DNA of 27,348 nucleotides from an uncultured Collinsella sp. GTDB lineage: Bacteria; Actinomycetota; Coriobacteriia; Coriobacteriales; Coriobacteriaceae. The notes beneath the pieces are model-generated. The model made no database searches, was not told the DNA's origin, and worked only from the letters and a program-made list of their open reading frames with translations. The position numbers and the translations under genes were made by a program. Below, one piece after another: positions 1 through 7,462 of the stretch (its first letter is position 1; each line of letters opens with the position of its first letter). The DNA lies in contig CABUCQ010000013.1 of NCBI GenBank assembly GCA_902490095.1, positions 1-27,348 of the forward strand. Direction: 5' to 3'.

Positions 1-129
1 GTGGCGGGTAGCGTGCTTTCGAGTGAAGTCGTCGCCGCGGTGATTGCGGTGCTGGCGTTTGGTTCAGCTGGCGCTGCCTACGTCTATTCGTATCTGCTGT
101 GGCGCAAATCGCAGCGAGCCGTTCGCTAA
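1..129 (+). CDS. C-terminal end of a membrane protein (partial)
   Basis: Frame 1 is open from the window edge to TAA at 127-129 and encodes the last 42 residues of a protein that begins outside the window. The piece has one clear hydrophobic segment (about residues 10-33, rich in Val, Ala, Ile, Leu and Tyr) followed by a short basic tail with WRKSQR. This looks like a final membrane helix ending on the cytoplasmic side by the positive-inside rule. No family can be named from this fragment. It could start at the first GTG, but a start exactly at the window edge would be a coincidence. Confidence 0.6.
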   Translation: MAGSVLSSEVVAAVIAVLAFGSAGAAYVYSYLLWRKSQRAVR

Positions 130-202
130 GGTTGCGGAAAACTAGCGTACGCAGTTCATAGTGTGTTCCGGGGGACTTTTCCCAGGTAGTATTAGGGGGT
201 GT

Positions 203-222
203 GGGCAACCATGCCCCTTTTT
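203..222 (+). terminator. Short hairpin plus T-run in the leader of ettA
   Basis: GGGCA at 203-207 pairs with TGCCC at 212-216 around an ACCA loop and is followed by CTTTTT. It can terminate the upstream gene or act as an attenuator in the roughly 185-base space before ettA. GGTTGC at 130-135 is the exact complement of GCAACC at 205-210, so an alternative pairing that would break the hairpin is possible. The stem is only 5 bp and the match only 6 bp, so either could be chance. Confidence 0.4.
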
Positions 223-250
223 CGTTAAATTTCAGAGCTGGTTACCTCAT

Positions 251-270
251 TTCGTTTCCACTAAAACGAA
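251..270. promoter_or_regulatory. 7-6-7 inverted repeat before ettA
   Basis: TTCGTTT at 251-257 and AAACGAA at 264-270 form a perfect inverted repeat with a 6-base spacer, 45 bases upstream of the ettA start. It has no following T-run, so it looks more like a protein-binding site or a leader hairpin than a terminator. The function is unknown. Confidence 0.3.
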
Positions 271-314
271 AACAAGAATAGGGAAACAGCAGGTAGAAAG
301 GATAAAACAGGCAA

Positions 315-1994
315 ATGGCGGAGTTTATCTACCAGATGTATCAGGCTCGTAAAGCCCATGGCGACAAGGTGATCCTTGACGACGTGACCCTGAGCTTCTA
401 CCCCGGTGCCAAGATCGGCGTCGTGGGTCCTAACGGCATGGGTAAGTCGACCCTGCTCAAGATCATGGCTGGCATCGAGGAGGTCTCCAACGGCGATGCC
501 AGGCTCACCCCCGGCTACACCGTGGGTATCCTGCAGCAGGAGCCGCCGCTCGATGACGACAAGACCGTTATCGAGAACGTGCGCATGGCGTTTGGCGACA
601 TGATCGCCAAGGTCGATCGCTTCAATAAGATCGGCGAGGAGATGTGCGACCCGGATTGCGACATGGACGCCCTCATGGCCGAGATGGGCAAGCTCCAGGA
701 CGAGATCGACGCCGCCGACGGCTGGGATATCGATTCCAAGCTCGGCCAGGCCATGGACGCCCTGCAGCTGCCCGATTCCGACATGCCGGTTAACGTGCTT
801 TCCGGCGGCGAGCGCCGTCGCGTGGCCCTGTGCAAGCTGCTACTCGAGGCTCCCGACCTGCTGCTGCTCGACGAGCCCACGAACCACCTGGACGCTGAGT
901 CGATCCTGTGGCTCGAGCACTTCCTGCATAACTATCAGGGCGCGGTGCTTGCCGTCACACACGATCGCTACTTCCTGGATAACGTTGCCGAGTGGATCTG
1001 CGAGGTCGACCGCGGTCACCTTTATCCCTACAAGGGCAACTACTCCACGTATCTGGAGACCAAGGCCGCCCGTATCGAGGCTCAGGGTAACCGCGATGCC
1101 AAGCTCGCCAAGCGCATGGAGGCCGAGCTCGAGTGGGTGCGCAGCTCGCCCAAGGCTCGCCAAGCCAAGAACAAGGCCCGCCTGGCTCGCTACGAGGAGA
1201 TGGAGGCCGAGGCCCGCGCAAGCCAGAAGCTCGACTGGACCGACATCCGCATCCCTGTGGGCCCGCGTCTGGGCAACAAGGTGCTCGAGGCCCATCATCT
1301 GCACAAGGAGTTCGATGGCCGTGTGCTCATCGACGACCTTTCGTTTACCCTGCCGCGCAACGGCATCGTGGGCGTCATCGGCCCCAACGGTGTCGGTAAG
1401 ACCACGCTGTTCAAGACGATTGTGGGTCTGGAGCCGCTGACTTCGGGCGAGCTTGAGGTGGGTGAGACCGTCAAGATCTCCTATGTCGACCAGAACCGTT
1501 CCGGCATCGACCCCGATAAGAACTTGTGGGAGGTCGTCTCGGACGGCCTGGACCACATGATGGTCGGCGAGACCGAGGTTCCGAGCCGTGCTTATGTGGC
1601 GAGCTTTGGCTTTAAGGGCCAGGACCAGCAGAAGCGCGCTGGCGTACTCTCCGGTGGCGAGCGCAACCGTCTGAACTTGGCGCTTACGCTCAAGCAGGGC
1701 GGCAACCTGCTGCTCCTCGACGAGCCCACGAACGACCTCGACGTCGAGACGCTGTCCTCGCTCGAGGCGGCGCTGCTCGAGTTCCCGGGCTGCTCGGTGG
1801 TCATTAGCCACGATCGTATGTTCCTGGACCGCGTTGCCACGCACATCCTGGCGTGGGAGGGCACCGATGAGAACCCGGGCAACTGGTATTGGTTTGAGGG
1901 TAACTTCGAGGCCTATCAGGCCAACCGCATCGAGCGCCTGGGCGAGGACGCAGCCCAGCCGCATCGTATCCACAGGAAACTTACCAGGGACTAG
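315..1994 (+). CDS. ettA: Energy-dependent translational throttle protein EttA (ABC-F ATPase)
   Basis: A 559-residue soluble ABC-F protein with two nucleotide-binding domains and no membrane segment. EttA binds the ribosomal E site and gates entry into elongation according to ATP/ADP level. Domain 1 has Walker A GPNGMGKST (38-46), LSGGER (162-167) and Walker B LLLLDEP (182-188). The insert at about 95-140 is the EttA arm. The charged linker at about 245-320 is the P-site tRNA interaction motif, with the typical ELEWVR and KNKARLARYEE segments. Domain 2 has GPNGVGKTT (356-364), LSGGER (445-450) and LLLLDEP (465-471). Length and sequence match E. coli EttA (555 residues) from end to end, which separates it from the Uup and antibiotic-resistance ABC-F groups. 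An AGAAAGGA-type ribosome-binding site precedes the ATG. The gene appears monocistronic. Confidence 0.95.
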   Translation: MAEFIYQMYQARKAHGDKVILDDVTLSFYPGAKIGVVGPNGMGKSTLLKIMAGIEEVSNGDARLTPGYTVGILQQEPPLDDDKTVIENVRMAFGDMIAKVDRFNKIGEEMCDPDCDMDALMAEMGKLQDEIDAADGWDIDSKLGQAMDALQLPDSDMPVNVLSGGERRRVALCKLLLEAPDLLLLDEPTNHLDAESILWLEHFLHNYQGAVLAVTHDRYFLDNVAEWICEVDRGHLYPYKGNYSTYLETKAARIEAQGNRDAKLAKRMEAELEWVRSSPKARQAKNKARLARYEEMEAEARASQKLDWTDIRIPVGPRLGNKVLEAHHLHKEFDGRVLIDDLSFTLPRNGIVGVIGPNGVGKTTLFKTIVGLEPLTSGELEVGETVKISYVDQNRSGIDPDKNLWEVVSDGLDHMMVGETEVPSRAYVASFGFKGQDQQKRAGVLSGGERNRLNLALTLKQGGNLLLLDEPTNDLDVETLSSLEAALLEFPGCSVVISHDRMFLDRVATHILAWEGTDENPGNWYWFEGNFEAYQANRIERLGEDAAQPHRIHRKLTRD

Positions 1995-1999
1995 TTTGA

Positions 2000-2028
2000 T
2001 GTGGCAAAGGGACAGCCCCTTTGTCACA
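2000..2028. repeat. Short palindromic intergenic repeat
   Basis: TGTGGCAAAGGG (2000-2011) and CCCTTTGTCACA (2017-2028) form a 12-bp stem with one G-T pair and an ACAGC loop. It lies directly after ettA and before the strong terminator. Its core (CAAAG, ACAG, CCCC) resembles the paired repeats at 17438 and 18651, so it may belong to the same class of small dispersed repeats. Confidence 0.5.
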
Positions 2029-2055
2029 CGAACTTATGCTCAACCTGGGAAAATA

Positions 2056-2096
2056 AAAAAACGCGGCGAACGTTTTTGTGACGTTCGCCGCGTTTT
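2056..2096. terminator. Bidirectional terminator between convergent genes
   Basis: AACGCGGCGAACG (2060-2072) and CGTTCGCCGCGTT (2082-2094) form a perfect 13-bp stem. A-rich sequence lies on the left and TTTT on the right, so it can stop both ettA (plus) and the minus-strand gene ending at 2098. The U-run is longer in the minus direction. Confidence 0.9.
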
Positions 2097-2097
2097 G

Positions 2098-3399
2098 CTA
2101 TTCGTTGGATTCTTCAACCTTGTCGACGGTCCAGGTGGCGCCGAGGCCTCCGGTGGTGTTGCGGCGGATGCGCACGGTGACTTCGTGGCGCTCGCCGGCC
2201 TGCGTGTAGCGCAGGGGGAAGCTTGCGCGGTTTCGCGCGGCCTCGATGGTACCGCGCTCGCGGGCGATCCAGTAGTACTCGCCGACGATGCCGAGTGTGT
2301 CGGCGCCGTAGGGGAGATAGGTCGACAGCTGGTGCAGAAGCGGGCCGGGGCAGAAGACCTCGGTTGCGAAATCGACGGGGAAGTCCTCGGGGATGGAGGG
2401 CACTGCGGGTACGGAGGTTGGGGCCGCTGCGGGTACCGAAGCCGGTGCCGGTGCGGGAATTTGGTCGCAAGCAGCGGCGGGCACGGATTCGATGACGGGT
2501 GCGGGCTTCAGTGTCGCTTCCGGCTTGATCGTGGAATCTGCGGGCTTCACGGTGACGAGCGCGTCTGCAGCTGCAGTTTCAACCTCAACCTGCGTCGCGT
2601 TCTCGTTCTCGACGCTCGACTTTGCCTCGATGGGCGTGGATGCCATGGTGGTGATGCCGGCGTTGGCGTTCTCGGGGTCATAGACGACCGTGAGCGAGAT
2701 GGCGGGCTGCGGCGTCTCGGGTTCCGGCGCTGACTCGGTAGCGCCTTGATCGGCGGGCTCGTCGGACTGATCGTCCTCGGCCTCGTTGCCAAAGACATCG
2801 CTGTTTTGGAACGCAGGCGTCTCGGGTTGGTTAGCGGCTTCTTCGGTTGTCGATTTGGGGGCCTCGTTGAGCTCAGCAGTGGCTTCCTGCTCGGATATGA
2901 CTTCGGGATCGGTCGTGGCGGCGATTTCGAGTTCGGCTTCTGCTGCTGCCTCAATAGCGACTTCGATCTCTGTCTCGGGCTTCGGCACAGCTTCAACCAC
3001 GGGCTCGGGCTCAGGACGCTTAACGCGCTTGGGGCGCACGGCCTTCAGGTCCTTCTCTCCGCGCTTCTTCTTTTTGTAGGACTGCTTGGCGCCCTTGGCG
3101 GCCTTGGGCTTGTCCTCGCCCTTGGCAAGGGCGGCATCCCATGCCTCGTTGGCGATGACCGTGGCATACAGGCGACCGCCCTTAAAGACAGTCAGCTTAA
3201 TGCAGTCATCGAGTTCCTCGAGCAACTCGCGTGTGGACTCGAAGCCCAGGTCGTAAGCAGTCATGTCGCCAGCGGCGAGAGCCTCTTCGACCTGCGTCAT
3301 AAACGTTTGCTTGCCGCATCCAATCGCATCGCGCAGCAGGCGATACAGATAGATGTGGTTGCCCAGCGAAAGCGTGGGCCTAACTATTGTCTTGCTCAT
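2098..3399 (-). CDS. Unknown protein: possible LOTUS-like N-domain, long acidic linker, conserved-looking C-domain
   Basis: A 433-residue protein. The start at 3399 is chosen over an upstream in-frame ATG at 3438 because AGAGGAGA sits 7 bases before it. The N-terminal ~95 residues (LSLGNHIYLYRLLRDAIG, then AYDLGFESTRELLEELDD and GGRLYATV) have the size and pattern of a small winged-helix domain and recall the OST-HTH/LOTUS RNA-binding fold. This is a pattern impression only. A Lys/Arg stretch (about 105-130) follows, then about 200 residues rich in Glu, Ala, Pro and Thr that are surely disordered. The C-terminal ~95 residues look folded and contain LSTYLPYGADTLGIVGEYYW and a beta-rich end. 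No membrane segment or signal peptide is seen. It is cytoplasmic by inference and may bind nucleic acid. Confidence 0.85.
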   Translation of the reverse strand: MSKTIVRPTLSLGNHIYLYRLLRDAIGCGKQTFMTQVEEALAAGDMTAYDLGFESTRELLEELDDCIKLTVFKGGRLYATVIANEAWDAALAKGEDKPKAAKGAKQSYKKKKRGEKDLKAVRPKRVKRPEPEPVVEAVPKPETEIEVAIEAAAEAELEIAATTDPEVISEQEATAELNEAPKSTTEEAANQPETPAFQNSDVFGNEAEDDQSDEPADQGATESAPEPETPQPAISLTVVYDPENANAGITTMASTPIEAKSSVENENATQVEVETAAADALVTVKPADSTIKPEATLKPAPVIESVPAAACDQIPAPAPASVPAAAPTSVPAVPSIPEDFPVDFATEVFCPGPLLHQLSTYLPYGADTLGIVGEYYWIARERGTIEAARNRASFPLRYTQAGERHEVTVRIRRNTTGGLGATWTVDKVEESNE

Positions 3400-3411
3400 G
3401 GCAAATCTCCT

Positions 3412-3427
3412 CTTTACACATGTAAAG
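3412..3427. promoter_or_regulatory. 16-bp palindrome next to the ribosome-binding site of the 2098-3399 gene
   Basis: CTTTACA (3412-3418) and TGTAAAG (3421-3427) form a perfect palindrome with a 2-base centre, directly upstream of the AGGAGA of the minus-strand gene. Its position between promoter and ribosome-binding site fits a repressor operator. No regulator can be named. Confidence 0.4.
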
Positions 3428-3471
3428 CATCTTACCATCGCATGGCGCTCGCCATGACGGCGCCCAAGGCA

Positions 3472-3505
3472 AACGGGCGCGAACCGCTGTCGATTCGCGC
3501 CCGTT
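3472..3505 (-). terminator. Hairpin terminator after the Ser/Thr-tail membrane protein
   Basis: AACGGGCGCGAA (3472-3483) and TTCGCGCCCGTT (3494-3505) form a perfect 12-bp stem with a 10-base loop, 31 bases past the stop at 3536 of the minus-strand gene. The following U-run is short (GTTTGCC), so it may be a weak terminator or an mRNA-stabilising hairpin. Confidence 0.65.
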
Positions 3506-3512
3506 GTACAAG

Positions 3513-3703
3513 TTGCCTATCTGGGGATGCAGCGCCTAGTTGCCCGATGTCGTGCCTTGGCTTGAACTGTCAGATGTCGTGCCCGATGTGGTGCCACTCG
3601 AATTGCTGTTGTTGCTGTCTGCTGTGCCCGTTCCCGACGTGGTGTCGCTCGTCTGGCCGCCCGTGTTCGGCTGCGAACCGTCAGTCGTTTGGCTTGAGTC
3701 GGT
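3513..3703. repeat. Copy 1 of a 191-bp diverged duplication
   Basis: This segment aligns without gaps to 11977-12167 at a constant offset of 8464 bases. It covers the last 55 codons of the gene at 3536, its stop codon and about 20 bases beyond. About 35 of the 55 encoded residues are the same in both copies. The match ends inside the coding region near GGCTTGAGTCGGT, which is identical in both. Confidence 0.85.
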
Positions 3704-4486
3704 CGTGCCGGACGGCGTGCCACTGTTGGACGTAGAGGAATCGGTGCCCTGCGATTGGTTTTGGGTGTTCGAGGACGAATTGGCAGAGGTAGAACTGTCT
3801 TGCGTGTCGTCCGTCTGTGCCTGCTGATCCTGCGACTGGGTGTTGCCATTTGCATCGCTCTCGGTCGTGCGCGACGACAGGATTGGCTCGGGGCGCTCAC
3901 CCAGACCCTCACCGGCGGTGGTGATAAGGATGGCGCCGGCGCAGGCGATGACCGCGACGATGGCGATAGCGATCGAGAAGACGATGACCTTCTTTTGCGT
4001 CTGGCTGCGCTCAGCCGCCGCCTTGGCGCGCAGACTGTTGGGGGCGACGCGCGCCGTGGTCGCGCGTCCCGCGACCTCGCGCATCTCCTGCGTGGTCGCG
4101 GCGCCACCTAGGTGCTCCTCGACATTGGGCTCAACGGGCTCGTAGGCGCCGGCAGGGTAGTCGACAGCGGTGTGCGTACCTTTGAGGGCTTCGGCGCTGG
4201 CAGAGATAAAGTGGCGGTAGACCTGCGAGGACACAACGGTGATGACCGAGCTCACGGCGGCGCCGATCACCGATCCGGCGATACCGATCTTGGAAGCAAG
4301 CGCGACGCTCGTGGCGGCAGCTGCGGCGCCGGCGACGATCTGGGGAATGGAAATGTCGTCGAACAGGCCCTTTTTGGGCGCGATGGCCATGGTCTGTCCG
4401 ATGGAATGGTTTTCGTGAACGCCGTTGTTGAGCGCGGCCGGTGTCATGACGCGCGTGCGCGGCGCGTCGGTGTACTTGGTTGTCAT
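3536..4486 (-). CDS. Membrane protein with Ser/Thr/Gly/Asn-rich C-terminal tail
   Basis: A 316-residue protein of unknown function. Residues ~43-92 are a small-residue-rich hydrophobic region (Ala, Gly, Ser, Val) that may form one or two helices. A second strong membrane segment spans ~164-190 (KKVIVFSIAIAIVAVIACAG). The last ~110 residues are low-complexity Ser, Thr, Gly, Asn, Gln and Asp, with repeated SGT, SSQ and TDSS units, and are likely an exposed disordered tail. No sorting motif such as LPXTG is present. GTGAGGACC lies before the ATG. The terminal 55 codons are duplicated near 12.0 kb. The tail composition resembles linkers of cell-surface proteins, but the role is not known. Confidence 0.85.
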   Translation of the reverse strand: MTTKYTDAPRTRVMTPAALNNGVHENHSIGQTMAIAPKKGLFDDISIPQIVAGAAAAATSVALASKIGIAGSVIGAAVSSVITVVSSQVYRHFISASAEALKGTHTAVDYPAGAYEPVEPNVEEHLGGAATTQEMREVAGRATTARVAPNSLRAKAAAERSQTQKKVIVFSIAIAIVAVIACAGAILITTAGEGLGERPEPILSSRTTESDANGNTQSQDQQAQTDDTQDSSTSANSSSNTQNQSQGTDSSTSNSGTPSGTTDSSQTTDGSQPNTGGQTSDTTSGTGTADSNNSNSSGTTSGTTSDSSSQGTTSGN

Positions 4487-4672
4487 ACGGGGTCCTCACG
4501 GTTCGTTTGGTGCTACAACAGGTTGTTTAGCCCCAAGGGTACCCATCTCGTGTGGACCGAAGATGGACTCGACCGCAACACCACCAAGTCACCAAAGCCG
4601 CGAAGCTTCTCCTCAAGCTTGTCAAATGAAGATGGGGAGACGGGGAGAATCGTCCGGTTGTCGGAAGGAAGG

Positions 4673-4702
4673 TTGACCGGATTTGAATTCCCATGGAATA
4701 AT
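4673..4702 (+). promoter_or_regulatory. Candidate promoter of the licT-type gene
   Basis: TTGACC (4673-4678) is followed after 17 bases by GAATAA (4696-4701), or after 18 bases by AATAAT. This lies 42 bases before the ATG of the antiterminator gene. The rest of 4487-4743 holds no gene that I can support. It has a 6-bp inverted repeat TCCGGT/ACCGGA that ends at this promoter. Confidence 0.45.
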
Positions 4703-4743
4703 CGAGCTCACGGCGCTGGTGCTTGCGCCGGGTAGGGAGCGTC

Positions 4744-5597
4744 ATGAAAATCCTCAAGCGGATCAACAACAATACGGTTATCTGCGTCAATGCAAAAGGG
4801 CGCGAGCTCGTTGCGCTCGGCCGCGGTATCGGGTTTCCCGGTGGCCCCGACGAGGTCGCGCTCGACAAGATTGACCGAACCTTCTACGGTGTCGACTCGC
4901 GCTACCTGGCGCTGCTCGACGAGATCGACCCTCAGGTGATGGAGTTCTCCGCTCAGATCGCGGATATCGCCCGTTCCAACATCTCGCGTGAGCTCTCGGC
5001 AAACCTCCCCTTTACCATGGCCGACCATATCGCTTTTGCCATCAAGCGCTGTCGCGAGCATATGTTTGTGCAGATGCCGCTCTCCTATGACGTGCAGCAG
5101 ATGTACCCCATCGAGTATAAGATCGCCAAGTTCGCGCTCGAGGGCATCAATCGCGGCTTCAACATTAAGATGCCGCCAGGGGAGGCGAGTGGTATCGCGC
5201 TCTGTATCGTTAACAGCGTGGTCGCCTCGTCCTCAAAGGCCAAATCCAATATGGCGCGCAAAGACGAGGCGATGCTCGAGAAGTTCACCAAGATCATTGA
5301 GTCCGAGCTGGGGTTTGCGTGGACCGTGACGGTTTTGACTTTTGCCGCTATGCCACGCACGTGCGCTACTTGCTGGAACGTGCGCAGACAGGAGAGCCCC
5401 TCAACACGGAGAACGGCGCGCTCTATGGGCCGCTCTGCGAGCAGCATCCTGATGTGGCCGTGTGCGTCGACCGCATGGCCGCACTTATCGAAGAGCGCTT
5501 TGGCGCCGCGCTTGCCGATGAAGAGAAAGTCTACCTGATGCTTCACGTCAATCGCGTCTGCGCAGGATCCAGGTCCGAATCGCCCGCTCGCCGCTGA
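4744..5597 (+). pseudogene. BglG/LicT-family transcriptional antiterminator, frameshifted
   Basis: The family binds an RNA hairpin (RAT) in the leader of sugar genes and prevents termination; PTS phosphorylation of His residues in two PRD domains controls it. The N-terminal ~55 residues (MKILKRINNNTVICVN, GRGIGF) are the RNA-binding CAT domain. PRD1 covers ~65-165, with LPFTMADHIAFAI (His95) conserved. The usual second PRD1 His in the IALHIVN-type motif is Cys154 here (IALCIVNS). At 5310-5313 the reading frame breaks. The true PRD2 (FDFCRYATHVRYLLERAQ, YLMLHVNRV) continues in another frame from about 5313 to the TGA at 5597. One extra G in the GGGG run restores a single ~285-residue protein, the normal family length. 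The next gene is a PTS permease, the expected target. It may be a real loss, phase variation or a sequencing error. Confidence 0.85.
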
Positions 5598-5672
5598 GAT
5601 TCGACCATTTGCCGGTTTCGACTTTCGTAAAAGCGTCTGTTGGATGTAACTTTGTAGTCACATAAGGTGTTA

Positions 5673-5745
5673 TTCGAGAAGAGTCTCGAAGCATGACGTA
5701 GACAGTTCCCCTGTCCGCATTATGCTTTGGGGCTCTTCTGTTTGT
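5673..5745 (+). promoter_or_regulatory. Antiterminator/terminator leader of the PTS gene
   Basis: Two structures compete. Hairpin A is TTCGAGA (5673-5679), loop AGAG, TCTCGAA (5684-5690). Structure B nests three helices: GAAGAG (5678-5683) with CTCTTC (5733-5738), AAGCAT (5689-5694) with ATGCTT (5722-5727), and GACAG (5701-5705) with CTGTC (5711-5715). A U-rich stretch follows B. A and B share bases 5678-5690, so only one can form. This is the layout expected for a RAT site and terminator controlled by the BglG/LicT-type protein encoded just upstream. The primary sequence does not closely match the classical RAT consensus. Confidence 0.6.
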
Positions 5746-5846
5746 GTTGTTCTCCCCGCTCTCCTCGGTTCGCCTTGTGCCAGGCCTGCCGTAATCGGAC
5801 CTCGTGCATGCGCAGGCGCGAGGCGGAATAGCAAGGGGGTTCAGCT

Positions 5847-7271
5847 ATGGCTGACAACAAGAAGATTGCAGCCGATGTGCTCGAAGCCGTCGGAGGCAAG
5901 GAAAACGTTACGTTTGTGGCGCATTGTATGACGCGTTTGCGCTTCAATCTCAAGGATATCGATGTACCCGATATCAAGGAGATAAAGAAAATCAACGGCG
6001 TGCTGGGCGCCCAAATCTCGGGAACGCAGTTTCAGGTGATCGTGGGCCAAAACGTGCCCAAGGTCTACGATGAGCTCTGTAAGCTCGGTGGGTTTGCTAA
6101 GCAGGACGCCATCGATGAGAACCTCGACGCTCCCAAGCAAAAGCTCACACCCAAGGTCATAGGCAACAACATCCTCAACTATCTCTCGAGCTCCATGGTG
6201 CCTATGATTCCCGTGCTCATGTGCGCTGGCCTCTTCAAGACCGTCGCCGTGGTGCTGGGTCCCACGATGGCGGGCGTGCTGACCGAGACGAGTGACCTCT
6301 ACGTTCTCATGAACATGGTCTACGATGCTGCGTTCTACTTCATTCCCATTTACCTCGGTTACAACGCGGCCAAGAATATCGGTGTGACACCGGTTCTCGG
6401 TGCCTTTATGGGCGGCATCCTCATCGATCCGACCATGATCCAGATGGCAACGGATGGGGCGCAGTTCTCCGTATACGGCATCCCTTGCGTTGCGGCAAAC
6501 TACACCAAGACGGTTTTGCCCATTCTTCTTTCTGTTTGGGCGATGAGCTATATCGAGCGTTTTTTCCGCAAATATGTGCCAGATACCCTTTCAACGGTTT
6601 TCGTGCCTTTCCTCACCATGGTCGTTGCCGTTCCTGTATCTCTCTGCGCTCTTGCCCCTGTTGGTTCGTGGGCGGGCAACGCCCTCGCCGCTGGTTTTGA
6701 GTTTTTCGGAACTTCCGGTGGTGTCGTCGCCATTATCGGAGGAGGTATTCTGGCGGGTCTTTGGTGCCCAATGATTATTACTGGCATGCATGTGGCGGTT
6801 GCGATGATTGCCATTGCCAACTATATGACCGTGGGGTCCGATGGCTTTGTTTTGGTCGCGACGGGCGTCAGTCTTTGGGCGACCTTCGGTTGCGAGGTGG
6901 CGACATGGCTCAAACTGCGTGATAAAGACGAGAAGAATATGGCATTCGGTTATTTGGTTGCAAACATTGTCGGAGGCGTCGGTGAGCCTTTCATCTACGG
7001 CATGATGCTGCGCTATCGCCGCGTGTTTGTCTGGAAGATTATCGGCTCCTTTGTTGCCGGTGCACTAGCAATCGCTCTCGGGGCCACGGTTTATACTGCC
7101 GGCGCGGCATCTAACTTCCTAGAGTTCCTCGCGTTTGCGGGCGGTGGGACCCAGAACCTCATCGACTTTGGAATCGCCGCCGCTGCAGGCTTCCTTGTAA
7201 GCGCCTTGGGCACGTATTTCTTTGGCTTTACTGAAGACGAACTCGAGAACGGTCCCGTTTCGGAGCGCTAA
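5847..7271 (+). CDS. PTS beta-glucoside-type EIIBC permease
   Basis: A 474-residue sugar transporter that imports and phosphorylates a substrate using phosphate passed from HPr via an EIIA. The EIIB domain is residues 1-85, with the phosphorylated Cys27 in VAHCMTRLRF, typical of the glucose/glucoside superfamily. The EIIC domain (about 105-465) has around ten hydrophobic segments and the sugar-site motif GGVGEPFIYGM (GEP at 379-381). There is no C-terminal EIIA domain, so an EIIA must be supplied from elsewhere. GGGGG precedes the ATG. The gene follows a licT-type regulator and a hairpin leader, which suggests induction by its own sugar. Beta-glucosides are the family default, but the true substrate is not shown by sequence, and no phospho-glycosidase is adjacent. 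Confidence 0.92.
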   Translation: MADNKKIAADVLEAVGGKENVTFVAHCMTRLRFNLKDIDVPDIKEIKKINGVLGAQISGTQFQVIVGQNVPKVYDELCKLGGFAKQDAIDENLDAPKQKLTPKVIGNNILNYLSSSMVPMIPVLMCAGLFKTVAVVLGPTMAGVLTETSDLYVLMNMVYDAAFYFIPIYLGYNAAKNIGVTPVLGAFMGGILIDPTMIQMATDGAQFSVYGIPCVAANYTKTVLPILLSVWAMSYIERFFRKYVPDTLSTVFVPFLTMVVAVPVSLCALAPVGSWAGNALAAGFEFFGTSGGVVAIIGGGILAGLWCPMIITGMHVAVAMIAIANYMTVGSDGFVLVATGVSLWATFGCEVATWLKLRDKDEKNMAFGYLVANIVGGVGEPFIYGMMLRYRRVFVWKIIGSFVAGALAIALGATVYTAGAASNFLEFLAFAGGGTQNLIDFGIAAAAGFLVSALGTYFFGFTEDELENGPVSER

Positions 7272-7304
7272 CGCTTAGATGTGTTGCACCTGATAAGGAT
7301 GCGA

Positions 7305-7405
7305 AACGGGAGGGGCGTCAACTGGGCGTCCCTCCTGTTATCAATAGCTGTTGACGGTCGCATAGCGTTTGGTGCTGATGGGCGAGCGTCTATAGGGGCG
7401 CTCGC
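7305..7405 (+). terminator. Two hairpins between the PTS and ceramidase-like genes
   Basis: Hairpin 1 pairs 7305-7317 (AACGGGAGGGGCG) with 7327-7339 (CGTCCCTCCTGTT), 13 bp including two G-T pairs. Hairpin 2 pairs GCGAGCG (7382-7388) with CGCTCGC (7399-7405). Neither has a good T-run, so they may reduce read-through or mark an mRNA processing site rather than end the operon. The remaining intergenic bases hold no convincing gene. Confidence 0.5.
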
Positions 7406-7462
7406 TCTCATCCTGATACCGATTGGGAAAACAGGCGCCTTTTTGGAAAGGATTATGGCTAC

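Noticed and set aside
161..352. 63-residue ORF overlapping the start of ettA as a leader peptide
   Set aside because: It has no good ribosome-binding site, it spans the hairpin, and its composition is not protein-like.
840..2027. 395-residue minus-strand open frame
   Set aside because: It lies antisense to the clear ettA gene in GC-rich DNA. Its translation has no domain pattern and mirrors ettA codons.
1834..3735. Long plus-strand open frames (299 and 329 residues)
   Set aside because: They run antisense to the minus-strand gene 2098-3399 with its strong ribosome-binding site. Gly/Cys/Arg-rich translations are typical shadows of repetitive coding sequence.
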